Below are positions 20,736 through 28,031 of a stretch of 29,673 bases of DNA, in pieces (the first letter of the stretch is position 1; each line of letters opens with the position of its first letter). This stretch comes from a virus. Made by a program: the position numbers and the translations under genes. The notes beneath the pieces are model-generated. The model saw only the letters and a program-made list of their open reading frames with translations. It searched no databases and was not told where the DNA came from. The stretch spans positions 1 to 29,673 of the IMG/VR virus record IMGVR_UViG_3300025102_004859. The stretch is one strand, 5' to 3'.

Positions 20736-22153
20736 ACTTTGTATACCTCATATCTTTCTCTTGGTGTCCATTTTTCAAAAGCAGTGTTCATATGGTCTTT
20801 AAATAATTGACACATATGTCTTGCTGACATCATTGCGTCATCACTACAAACCCACTCGTGTCCTTTAAATCCACACTCTTTTCTTTGTTCTTTTGTCATA
20901 TTATACCAGAACTCAATAGCATCAGCTGCTTCATACCAATCACATCTGTCATCAAAAATATATGGTGTTGGTGGTGAACCTTGTAATGAACGACTCTTAG
21001 GCCATACTGGTTTCGCCCACTCTCCGTGAGTTAGAGCTTTGTTGTCTTCCCATAGTCTCCAATCGTGTAGAGAACCAATCTTTCCGTAATCTTTATAAGT
21101 TAGATATTCTCCATTTACTTTAAATCCACATTGGTCTTGTAGTCCACCCGTAACATTAACCACGATTGGTGTTCCACACATTAGACTTTCACAAGTTCCT
21201 AATCCAAAACCCTCGTTGGATGCTAAATTGATTGTTACATCTGCTATGTTGTATAAATAATTTAAGTGTTTATTTTCTAACTTTTGTGTTGAAAATATAA
21301 TGTTTAAATCTGGACACATTTCCTGGACCACTGCTGGTAGGTCGGTTCCATTATTATCAGAAGGTTGAGTATGTAGAACAAATGCAGTCTTATCTCTTTT
21401 TTCTTTTGGTAGTTTATCTGCAAATGTTTTGAAAGCCAAAATAGTATCGGAAGTCATCTTTCTTCTGATGTTTCTATTATTGTAAAATAAACAAAATTCT
21501 ATATCTTTCCCCTGGAACAATTCTGACTTCATCTTGTTCATCTCTAATTTTTCTTTTTCGTTTTCAACCGGATAAAAGTATTTTTCATTTATTCCGTGTG
21601 GTATGTAGGTTGAGTCCCAATCTGTTCTTGGTTTATTCTGACATACATTTTGAACTATGTTGTGTGTTTGTTTTGAAATGTTTAACATTAAATCACAACT
21701 CTCATAATAAGGTTCGTTCCACCTTGGATAAGGTAAGTCGTCCCATATGTTGTAATAAAATATAGGAATATGTTGTCTGATTTCGTGTTCCATATTGTAT
21801 AACCACCCCCAAAATCTTGGGTCTGTATAAATCATAATCGCATCTGGTTTTTCTAATTTAATCAAATGTCTTAATAAGTTTGGATTACCATACCCGTCAA
21901 TTGGATAAATTTTTAATGATGCGTTTTCGACACCAGTTTCTTTTCTAACTGAGTCGTTCATATCGATAATTTTACCATTGTCTGGGTGTTTGATTGCTCC
22001 ACCAACCTGGACCCAATCATACTCATCAAGAGTTCCCATTACAATTTCTCTTGACATTGTTCCGACACCACTTGACATACGCAAATCGTCTGATAGTAAA
22101 ATTATTTTTTTCTTTTTATTTTCTGAAACCTTTGTTAATTTTGGTAATTGCAT
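20732..22153 (-). CDS. GT-B glycosyltransferase (GT4-like) with LPKL head
   Basis: A 473-residue GT-B transferase. It opens MQLPKLTKVSENKKKKI, then IILLSDDLRMSSGVGTMSRE. The donor half includes YNIADVTINLASNEGFGLGT with E-x7-E at Glu314 and Glu322, CGTPIVVNVTGG, and a late GFKGHEWV. These features match family 4 transferases. The basic N-terminal peptide resembles the C-terminal tail of the downstream transferase. AAGAGG lies just before ATG 22153. It is the first gene of the glycan block in transcription order, after a small ribbon-helix-helix gene. Confidence 0.87.
   Translation of the reverse strand: MQLPKLTKVSENKKKKIILLSDDLRMSSGVGTMSREIVMGTLDEYDWVQVGGAIKHPDNGKIIDMNDSVRKETGVENASLKIYPIDGYGNPNLLRHLIKLEKPDAIMIYTDPRFWGWLYNMEHEIRQHIPIFYYNIWDDLPYPRWNEPYYESCDLMLNISKQTHNIVQNVCQNKPRTDWDSTYIPHGINEKYFYPVENEKEKLEMNKMKSELFQGKDIEFCLFYNNRNIRRKMTSDTILAFKTFADKLPKEKRDKTAFVLHTQPSDNNGTDLPAVVQEMCPDLNIIFSTQKLENKHLNYLYNIADVTINLASNEGFGLGTCESLMCGTPIVVNVTGGLQDQCGFKVNGEYLTYKDYGKIGSLHDWRLWEDNKALTHGEWAKPVWPKSRSLQGSPPTPYIFDDRCDWYEAADAIEFWYNMTKEQRKECGFKGHEWVCSDDAMMSARHMCQLFKDHMNTAFEKWTPRERYEVYKV
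22135..22149. repeat. copy 2 of the 15-base repeat shared by two glycosyltransferase genes
   Basis: Exact partner of 19409-19423. It encodes QLPKL near the start of the 473-residue transferase. Same orientation and same reading frame as copy 1. Confidence 0.8.
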
Positions 22154-22162
22154 TACAACCTC

Positions 22163-22357
22163 TTAATATTTTGAACCACTTTTTTCTAAATTATCATACT
22201 CCAAAACTTTCTTTTGGAAGTCCTCATCATAAACAAACATATCTAATGTCCTGTTTACTAATTTTTGTAATGAAAAGTCATCTCGGATAGATTTTTCTCT
22301 AAATTTCTTGTAGAGTTCGTCAATGACTTTTACTGATGTTAGTTTTTCTTCTTTCAT
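22163..22357 (-). CDS. small ribbon-helix-helix-like protein (64 aa)
   Basis: A 64-residue protein in which a short strand (LTSVKVI) is followed by two helices (DELYKKFREKSI and SLQKLVNRTLDMFV). This is the layout of Arc/MetJ/CopG-type ribbon-helix-helix DNA-binding dimers. The helix-to-helix 'turn' RDDFSLQ and the strand sequence TSVKV are typical. The C-terminal tail is charged. It lies directly before the glycan block, so it could control transcription of that block or of a distant phage gene. No operator is identified here. Similar small proteins are common in T4-like phages. Confidence 0.65.
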   Translation of the reverse strand: MKEEKLTSVKVIDELYKKFREKSIRDDFSLQKLVNRTLDMFVYDEDFQKKVLEYDNLEKSGSKY

Positions 22358-22382
22358 AATTCTATATATATAAATATATACT

Positions 22383-22781
22383 CTAATCCAAAATCACATA
22401 CTTTTTTTTAATTTTCTCACAATATTCTAGTGCTGACCTTGTTCCCTTGGTAATCTCTCCGTCTTTAACAAATGCCACCACTTTGTCTGAATATTTAACC
22501 AAGTCTTTATTTCTTTTGTGATAATAACCAACATTGTAAGGTTTTCCATAATTATAAGCCTCCATTACACAATACATATTATGTGGTTCGTGTTGTGGTG
22601 GAAACTCACTATAAGGTATTTTGAACTCTAATGCGAACTTCTTTGCGTATTTATCTGCTCCGTCTTTCGCACCACCACCCACAACTTCTACTTCTGGGTG
22701 TTCCATTCTTAATCGAAACATAAAACTTTTCATTTTTGTTTTATTACTATAAGTTCTACTACCAATGATTGCTACTTTCAC
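22383..22781 (-). CDS. SLOG-superfamily (DUF2493/YspA-like) protein
   Basis: A 132-residue Rossmann-like protein. The start VAIIGSRTYSN, the glycine loop VVGGGAKDGADKYAKKFA (34 to 51), the middle YYHKRNKDLVKYSDKVVAFV and the end DGEITKGTRSALEYCEK are the order of motifs in DUF2493 proteins. The SLOG fold binds nucleotides or related ligands. Some SLOG proteins occur in defence systems and others in phages, and the role here is unknown. The start is GTG 22781, overlapping the upstream stop as TAGTG. Confidence 0.84.
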   Translation of the reverse strand: MKVAIIGSRTYSNKTKMKSFMFRLRMEHPEVEVVGGGAKDGADKYAKKFALEFKIPYSEFPPQHEPHNMYCVMEAYNYGKPYNVGYYHKRNKDLVKYSDKVVAFVKDGEITKGTRSALEYCEKIKKKYVILD

Positions 22782-23239
22782 TAGTCGTTTCTTTTTTGTT
22801 TTCTAATTGGTTCCGGGCTTAGTTCGTCTTTGTTAACGAACTCATATGTTTTTACGAAATGTTTTAATCCATTTATAATGTCTCTTGGATTATCATATTC
22901 ATATGCAAATCTAAAGTTTTCCATATAATCTTTATTTGCTGGTTTCACTCCCTTTGGTCTGATATCATAAGTGATAAAGTGATTTTGGTCATCTGTTAAC
23001 TCTGGAATAATAATTATTTTAGTATTAAACTGAGCCTCAGTTTTCCAATACTTAATAAATGGTTCTAATGTATTTAAGTCTACCATTTCAGTCTCTCTAT
23101 CATACCAAAGGTATAATGGAAATGGAACACCACTTAAATAATCTAATTGTTTGATTTTCATCAACTCTTGAAATACTTCTTGCTCAAAATCTGTTGCTAA
23201 AAAGTCCGTTACCTTTAATCTTAAACTTGGTTCTGTCAT
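22781..23239 (-). CDS. hypothetical protein (152 aa)
   Basis: A 152-residue soluble alpha/beta protein. The N-terminal part is helical (FEQEVFQELMKIKQLDYLSG), the middle has strands around PLYLWYDRETEMVDL and NTKIIIIPELTDD, and the end is helical and basic (PEPIRKQKRND). No motif I recognise. It shares a coupled start with the nuclease gene (ATGA at 23236-23239). An AAGGAC sits before the ATG. The location among replication-type genes suggests a DNA or nucleotide role, but that is location only. Confidence 0.6.
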   Translation of the reverse strand: MTEPSLRLKVTDFLATDFEQEVFQELMKIKQLDYLSGVPFPLYLWYDRETEMVDLNTLEPFIKYWKTEAQFNTKIIIIPELTDDQNHFITYDIRPKGVKPANKDYMENFRFAYEYDNPRDIINGLKHFVKTYEFVNKDELSPEPIRKQKRND

Positions 23240-24072
23240 TCTAAGTCCTTACAACTTCTGCACTTCTTGTGCTTTTCACATTTTTCATAGTCGTGTGAAA
23301 TGATTTTACCTTTGTCATCATAACACTCGTCCATAAACTCTTGTAACCTATTCATAACCTTATTGATACTTGGTTTTCCACTTGCTGGTGAAAATGCCTG
23401 TAATCGTCTTTGTGGATACATCATATTTTCATATAATCTTCTCTTTAATATTAAATATTCGACATCTATTTTATCCTCTGATATCTCTAATTGTTTTGCC
23501 ATAAAGTGTTTGTATAATAACAACTGATTAGTTTTGTTCTTGTCGGCTTTCATATATTTGTTCCAACCCATAGTAGATGATTTGATATCAATAACTTTCA
23601 TACGACCAGTTTTCTTATCGTGTAGAACAACATCCATAAATCCTACAAATCTCATATTCTTTGGTAGTTTGTAATTTAGGTTCATCTCGATACCGACTAA
23701 CTCAGTATCTTTCTTTTTGAAATGATTACCTTTTCTTTTTAAGAATTCATCAATGATATTGAATCCGTCATTAGTGAACTCAACCATTTCTTTCTGGTCT
23801 ACTTCAAATCCGTCACCATATCTATCTTTGGATTCTTTATATAGTTCTTTCATACGATATACTAAGATATCGTGAAGTGGTAATTCATCAGCTTCTTTGA
23901 TTGTTCGTTCATAATAACATACTAAATATGCTTGAATAGTTTCGTGAATAGCACTACCGAACAAGGTATAGATATTACCTTTGAAAGTTTCTGCTTTGTC
24001 CACATAATTTGCTTTCCAAGTATAAGGACATTTGTCCCACATTGCGAACTGACTATAACTTATTTTGCCCAT
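23236..24072 (-). CDS. PD-(D/E)XK nuclease, RecB/Cas4-like, with Fe-S cysteines
   Basis: A 278-residue nuclease. Early SQFAMWDKCPYTWK holds Cys15, GSAIHE gives the conserved His43, FVGFMDVVL gives Asp147, and VIDIKSST gives Asp162 and Lys164, the PD-(D/E)XK active site. The C-terminus has a C265-x5-C271-x2-C274 cluster (KCEKHKKCRSCKDL). One distant Cys plus a C-terminal trio is the pattern of the 4Fe-4S cluster in AddB, Cas4 and RecB-family nucleases. It lacks a helicase domain. Likely a DNA end-processing or recombination enzyme of the phage. AGAGG precedes ATG 24072. Confidence 0.88.
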   Translation of the reverse strand: MGKISYSQFAMWDKCPYTWKANYVDKAETFKGNIYTLFGSAIHETIQAYLVCYYERTIKEADELPLHDILVYRMKELYKESKDRYGDGFEVDQKEMVEFTNDGFNIIDEFLKRKGNHFKKKDTELVGIEMNLNYKLPKNMRFVGFMDVVLHDKKTGRMKVIDIKSSTMGWNKYMKADKNKTNQLLLYKHFMAKQLEISEDKIDVEYLILKRRLYENMMYPQRRLQAFSPASGKPSINKVMNRLQEFMDECYDDKGKIISHDYEKCEKHKKCRSCKDLE

Positions 24073-24446
24073 TTACCTCTCGCTACTACTTGCGCCATAA
24101 CCCCATAATTTGATACATCTGAAAAACTATCCGTTACGGGTTCTCCCTCAACTGAGTTCTCTCCGTTTCTCAATAATAATGTTTTCATTCTTTCTATCTT
24201 GTCGTTCATTCTGAACCACAATCCTAATAATGATAATTTAATATCCTCTGGTGTTTTTAATATTGTTCCCACTGCGATATTTTGTGGGCCGTAATCATAT
24301 TGTTTTCTACAAAACAATTCATATTGTTCTGATTGTATTTTTAGAAACTCACCTGTCATTTCAGGGTAAGTTCTCTCCATATATTTTACGACATCTTGTG
24401 TGTCTACTGCCTCTACTTGTTCTTTTGTAGGTGAATCTTTAATCAT
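24060..24446 (-). CDS. Nmad1/DUF1599-like protein
   Basis: A 128-residue protein with the order of motifs I associate with Nmad1 (DUF1599, 'nucleotide modification associated domain 1'): FCRKQYDYGPQNIAVG, then LSLLGLWFRMNDKIERM, then EPVTDSFSDVSNYGVMAQ. Family members occur in phages and are linked by context to nucleotide modification. Biochemistry is not settled. ATG 24446 overlaps the previous stop as TAATG, with GGAG upstream. It may mark modified or protected nucleotides, though nothing else in this window is a clear base-modifying enzyme. Confidence 0.78.
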   Translation of the reverse strand: MIKDSPTKEQVEAVDTQDVVKYMERTYPEMTGEFLKIQSEQYELFCRKQYDYGPQNIAVGTILKTPEDIKLSLLGLWFRMNDKIERMKTLLLRNGENSVEGEPVTDSFSDVSNYGVMAQVVARGKWAK

Positions 24447-24877
24447 TACTTACTCCATATTTTTTTTAGTTGCTTTTCATCTACACCATATTTGGATACG
24501 ATAGAATATACAACATCTTTACCCATAATGTCAAGTGTTTTTTCAACATTTTCTGAACTATCTTCAAAATACTCACACAATATATCCATAGCCCAACTCT
24601 CTATCTTTGATTTTTTCTTGGATTTTGTGTATCTTAGAAATGTTCTGCTTTTTGGAATTACATTGGTGTAGAATTGATAAACTGATTTAGGTTCTAACTC
24701 CCAATATCTTTGGATTTCATTTACAACTTCAATCCACTCTGGCTTCATTGATAGAAATCTATGCACCATATAATTTGACCAAGTCTTTTTATCAGCATCA
24801 GAAATGTCGTCCCAATAATTTGGGTTCTGTGAATTTGTAATTTCTTTTATGTGGTCAAATAGTGTTTTTGTTTTCAT
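24446..24877 (-). CDS. clamp-loader small subunit (gp62-like)
   Basis: A 143-residue protein resembling the small clamp-loader subunit of marine T4-like phages: opening TLFDHIKEITNSQNPNYWDD, then NYMVHRFLSMKPEWIEVVNEIQ, then VYQFYTNVIPKSRTFLRYTK and a Lys-rich patch. It works with gp44 to load the gp45 sliding clamp on DNA. The genes for gp44 and gp45 are not in the window. The match is by pattern from memory of marine phage versions, not a run alignment. An AAGG stands before ATG 24877. It is the first gene after the short gap at 24878-24934. Confidence 0.75.
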   Translation of the reverse strand: MKTKTLFDHIKEITNSQNPNYWDDISDADKKTWSNYMVHRFLSMKPEWIEVVNEIQRYWELEPKSVYQFYTNVIPKSRTFLRYTKSKKKSKIESWAMDILCEYFEDSSENVEKTLDIMGKDVVYSIVSKYGVDEKQLKKIWSK

Positions 24878-24934
24878 TGTGAATAACCTTAGATATAAAT
24901 AAGTATCTTACTTAAATCTCAAAATGTATTTTTT
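24878..24934 (-). other. short intergenic gap before the gp62-like gene
   Basis: A 57-base gap, one of the few true gaps in the window. On the minus strand it reads A-rich, then TTGAGA, then TAAGTAAGATACTTA (a weak 6-base-pair hairpin), then TTATATC. TTGAGA with TTTATA about 17 bases on could be a weak promoter for the gp62-like gene. The hairpin has no strong T-run, so I do not call a terminator. It probably separates two expression units. Confidence 0.3.
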
Positions 24935-26881
24935 TTAATATGTTCCTGTTAAACTTGTTCTTGGTAATGATATATTATATTTTTCATAATTTAAACTATT
25001 TAAGTATAGTGTTTGATTAACTTCGTCCTTACCGCATTTGTTGATATCAATTGATGACTCAAATTTTTCATTTAAAATTATATCGTTATCATTTTTCATT
25101 AGGCCGTTATCTTTCTTATCTAATCTAACTTTGTAATCAACAACAAGATTTAATTTATTGTTTTTAGTTTTCAAATCTATATTACACAAAAAATGAGAAT
25201 CTTCTAAATCATATGTTTTGAAATAATCATTGATACTTAGTGAAATGTCTGACTGCCTTGATACATTTGCAATCAACCAAGCGAATGTTTTTATGTTTAA
25301 TTCTATTTCATTTTTTATAATTTGTTTTGTATCATCTGAATATGATTGACTTAAAAAACTTGTGTCGAAAAAGTTTGACTTTTTATATCGTTTAAAATCT
25401 ACATCACATTTTTTTACTTCAAGTGCATTTCTTAATATCCTACTTTGTAATCTGATGTTAGAACTTCTCAATAATACCTCTGTTAAATAAGACCTTAAAT
25501 GTCTAACCAATAAAAAATTCTTCAAATCATTACTAACCCAACTTTTGAATACTTTTTTATCATCTGAGACATCAAACTTTTCTTTGTATATATCGAGTGG
25601 TGTATTGTCTATGATGTCGGTAGATTGCATTAAAAATATCCCACCATTTCTACCAAAATATTTTTTGTTATCATATAAAAACTTCAGACCAGTCATAAAG
25701 TCTATGTGATTTTCTTTTGGAAAACCTGGTATCCAATTAGCATTAAAATGCACATTGTTTTTATACGCCGATTTCAAAAACATACTTATTGTTTCTGTTT
25801 CTTGTCTTTTCTCCATTAAATTTAAAATCTTTGGTACACCGTTTTCCATACCAACATTCATATAATCTAAACCTGACTTTACTGCTTTCTTTAATAATCT
25901 GTGATTAAGTTTTTTATGTATTCTAAAATATCCACCCCATTTTATATTATCGATATTCTCATCTGACAACACATTTACAAAATCCTCGAACCTTGACATT
26001 GAACCATTGATTAATGAATCTGTAAACCAGAAGTTTTTTATTTCAGTATCATTGATTAAATGTTTTATATCATTTAGTAGTTTGTCATTGTTCTTATATC
26101 TATACAATCTGGTTTCACTACAAAAAGTACATTTAAAAGTGCACCCCCTTGAACTTTGTATCGGAAGTGTTGTGTCTTGATTTAGTTTATCATAGTGTTG
26201 TATGACCTCTTTATCCCAACTCGGTCTTTCTAAAGTATTTAGTATTATTGGTCTGGCATTTCCGTTAAATACTGGTGTTCTACCACTACGACCCTTTGGT
26301 AAAACCGTAGGGAAACTTGGTGTGATTTTGTCCCAACGATATATTCCGTTTATATTTTCATAATTTTTATTTTTTTCATATGAGTTTACTAAATCTGCTA
26401 TTATCGTTTCTCCCTCGTTTGAACCACAAGCGACATCAACAAACTCTCTATACTTTCCGTCTTCAACTAACCCACCACAATCAGAATACCAAGAGTGTGG
26501 TCCACCATACCAAATCTGTATCTTTTTATTTCTTTCTTTTAAGTATCTGGCAATATAATCAGTCGCCATAATGTTTGAAGTGTAAGTGGTAAAACAAACC
26601 ACATCATATTTAACTAACTCCTCAATGCGAGAGTCCCAAAAATCTTTCAGTATAGGTAATACATTATTTACAAATGTTCTTTTGGAATTCCAAGGTTTAT
26701 CATTTCCCCAATCATAAAACAAGTCTTTATCTATTTCTTTTACATACAACGAGCTTTCGACATTTAAATCAAATTGTTTTACAAATGTATTTTTATTTTT
26801 GATGTGTGATTTTAAACTACCTATTGCGAATGAAGGTGTTTCAATAGACCATTGTGGACATATTACGAGCGCTAATCTCAT
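24935..26881 (-). CDS. B12-binding-type radical SAM protein
   Basis: A 648-residue radical SAM enzyme. The N-terminal 190 residues have the Rossmann layout of a cobalamin-binding domain (LALVICPQWSIETPSFAIG, DVVCFTTYTSN, IWYGGPHSW, CGSNEGE), but I see no DxHxxG motif to ligate cobalt. The Fe-S motif is C247-x3-C251-x2-C254 (RGCTFKCTFC). Later IKNFWFTDSLINGSMSRFED and DYMNVGMENG are typical of the class. The C-terminal 200 residues are unfamiliar. These enzymes methylate or rearrange unreactive carbons. The substrate is unknown. ATG 26881 overlaps the TGA of the dioxygenase gene as ATGA. The codon at 26890 is TTG, not used. Confidence 0.83.
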   Translation of the reverse strand: MRLALVICPQWSIETPSFAIGSLKSHIKNKNTFVKQFDLNVESSLYVKEIDKDLFYDWGNDKPWNSKRTFVNNVLPILKDFWDSRIEELVKYDVVCFTTYTSNIMATDYIARYLKERNKKIQIWYGGPHSWYSDCGGLVEDGKYREFVDVACGSNEGETIIADLVNSYEKNKNYENINGIYRWDKITPSFPTVLPKGRSGRTPVFNGNARPIILNTLERPSWDKEVIQHYDKLNQDTTLPIQSSRGCTFKCTFCSETRLYRYKNNDKLLNDIKHLINDTEIKNFWFTDSLINGSMSRFEDFVNVLSDENIDNIKWGGYFRIHKKLNHRLLKKAVKSGLDYMNVGMENGVPKILNLMEKRQETETISMFLKSAYKNNVHFNANWIPGFPKENHIDFMTGLKFLYDNKKYFGRNGGIFLMQSTDIIDNTPLDIYKEKFDVSDDKKVFKSWVSNDLKNFLLVRHLRSYLTEVLLRSSNIRLQSRILRNALEVKKCDVDFKRYKKSNFFDTSFLSQSYSDDTKQIIKNEIELNIKTFAWLIANVSRQSDISLSINDYFKTYDLEDSHFLCNIDLKTKNNKLNLVVDYKVRLDKKDNGLMKNDNDIILNEKFESSIDINKCGKDEVNQTLYLNSLNYEKYNISLPRTSLTGTY

Positions 26882-27447
26882 ACGAAACAATCACCAAGCA
26901 TCCAAGTTATCAATGAAAATCTCCTACCTTTTGTTATAGGTGTAATTCTGTGTGATAAGAAAGCTGGAAATATTGTAATACTACCTCTGGTTCTAGGTGC
27001 GGTGTAATTATTTTTACCTGATTTATCCGTGATACCAAATTCCAAATTACCACCCTCATATTTTGTCTCGTCTGACAACTGAACAATTGCGGTTAGTTTT
27101 CTCAATGAAGTTTCTCTCGCACCACAATCAGTATGCCATTTGTATTTACCACCATTTTCATATCTTAGTATTTTTACCTTTTCCATCTCTTTAATATTAA
27201 ACTTCCAAATGGATTGATTAGATAATTCGAAAACCATTTTTAGTTTGTTATTGAGTTTCTCATTATTGATTGTAACTTCTTTGTTATCACGAACCTCTTT
27301 GTTCAGAATATTCTCATTGTAATTACCTGCGAGTTCTGATTCAGTTGGTTCACCTGTTTCTAAGTATCTCATTAGTTTCTGGCATTGACTAATAGATAAA
27401 AAGTCTTCCCTATGAACCACAAACTTAAAATTATCACTTTGTATCAT
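26878..27447 (-). CDS. 2OG-Fe(II) dioxygenase (third of three)
   Basis: A 189-residue 2-oxoglutarate and iron-dependent oxygenase of the prolyl 4-hydroxylase type. WHTD provides His105 and Asp107, and SHRITPITKGRRFSL provides His166 and Arg176, the classic HxD...H...R set. VQLSDETKYEGGNLEFGI and GSITIFPAFLSH match the strand pattern of the fold. It would hydroxylate a protein or small molecule with 2-oxoglutarate and O2. I use ATG 27447, overlapping the TGA before it as ATGA. The in-frame upstream start lies inside the neighbour. It adjoins two paralogues. Confidence 0.9.
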   Translation of the reverse strand: MIQSDNFKFVVHREDFLSISQCQKLMRYLETGEPTESELAGNYNENILNKEVRDNKEVTINNEKLNNKLKMVFELSNQSIWKFNIKEMEKVKILRYENGGKYKWHTDCGARETSLRKLTAIVQLSDETKYEGGNLEFGITDKSGKNNYTAPRTRGSITIFPAFLSHRITPITKGRRFSLITWMLGDCFV

Positions 27448-28022
27448 ACGAAAGTATCTCCCACTCCCCAACAAACACAAGAATATCTTTCTCCCTTTGT
27501 TATCGGTGTGACTCCGTGTCCTGCAAATGATGGGTGTATAATTAATTTACCTACTTCTGGCTCTATTTTTGTTCCGTCAAATATTGAAAACTCTCCACCC
27601 TCATAATCTGTATTTAAAAATACGATACAAGTTAATTTAACTGAACTAAATTGTTGTATCGGGTGAAAATCTGAATGTGGATTATACCAATCTCCTACAT
27701 TGTATCTATGTGCTTGTAATCTGTTTTTATATATTCCTTTGATATTATATTTGTATGTGGTTAGGTCTGCAATTTGAAGTGCACTCCAAAACTTATCAAG
27801 ATACTTTTGATTGTAAGCTTCACTAATGTTTAACATACAAACACTCTCGTCCATAACCTCCGCTTCTCCACCTGTGTAGTGTCCTTTTTTTCTCGTAGAT
27901 TGTTTGTTAATATAGTCTATCATATAATCGCAATCTTCTTGAGAGAAAAAGTTTTTCTTTTCCACCACCCATTTGAAGTCTTGGTTTAACTTCAAACTAT
28001 CCATATCAATTGGTTTATACAT
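27444..28022 (-). CDS. 2OG-Fe(II) dioxygenase (second of three)
   Basis: A 192-residue dioxygenase. PHSD gives His116 and Asp118, GHGVTPITKGERYS gives His169 and Arg179, and FLNTDYEGGEFSIFDG lies between. The active-site set is complete. Its N-terminus and mid-region differ from the two neighbours more than they differ from each other, so substrates may differ. I chose ATG 28022, with TAGGAGT just upstream. The longer frame from 28052 overlaps the previous gene and lacks a ribosome binding site. No signal peptide. Confidence 0.9.
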   Translation of the reverse strand: MYKPIDMDSLKLNQDFKWVVEKKNFFSQEDCDYMIDYINKQSTRKKGHYTGGEAEVMDESVCMLNISEAYNQKYLDKFWSALQIADLTTYKYNIKGIYKNRLQAHRYNVGDWYNPHSDFHPIQQFSSVKLTCIVFLNTDYEGGEFSIFDGTKIEPEVGKLIIHPSFAGHGVTPITKGERYSCVCWGVGDTFV

Positions 28023-28025
28023 TTT

Positions 28026-28031
28026 ACTCCT
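28026..28031 (-). promoter_or_regulatory. ribosome binding site AGGAGT deciding start at 28022
   Basis: AGGAGT lies directly before ATG 28022 and overlaps the last bases of the preceding gene's stop region. It selects this ATG over the non-ATG start at 28052. Spacing to the ATG is short (three to four bases). Confidence 0.55.

Noticed and set aside
22358-22382. TA-rich stretch before the ribbon-helix-helix gene as an operator or promoter
   Set aside because: It is an alternating TA run without a -35 partner or defined palindrome beyond what TA repeats give by themselves.
24895-24925. Hairpin TAAGTA-AGA-TACTTA as a terminator
   Set aside because: The stem is six A/T-rich pairs and no T-run follows on the transcript strand, so it is too weak to call.
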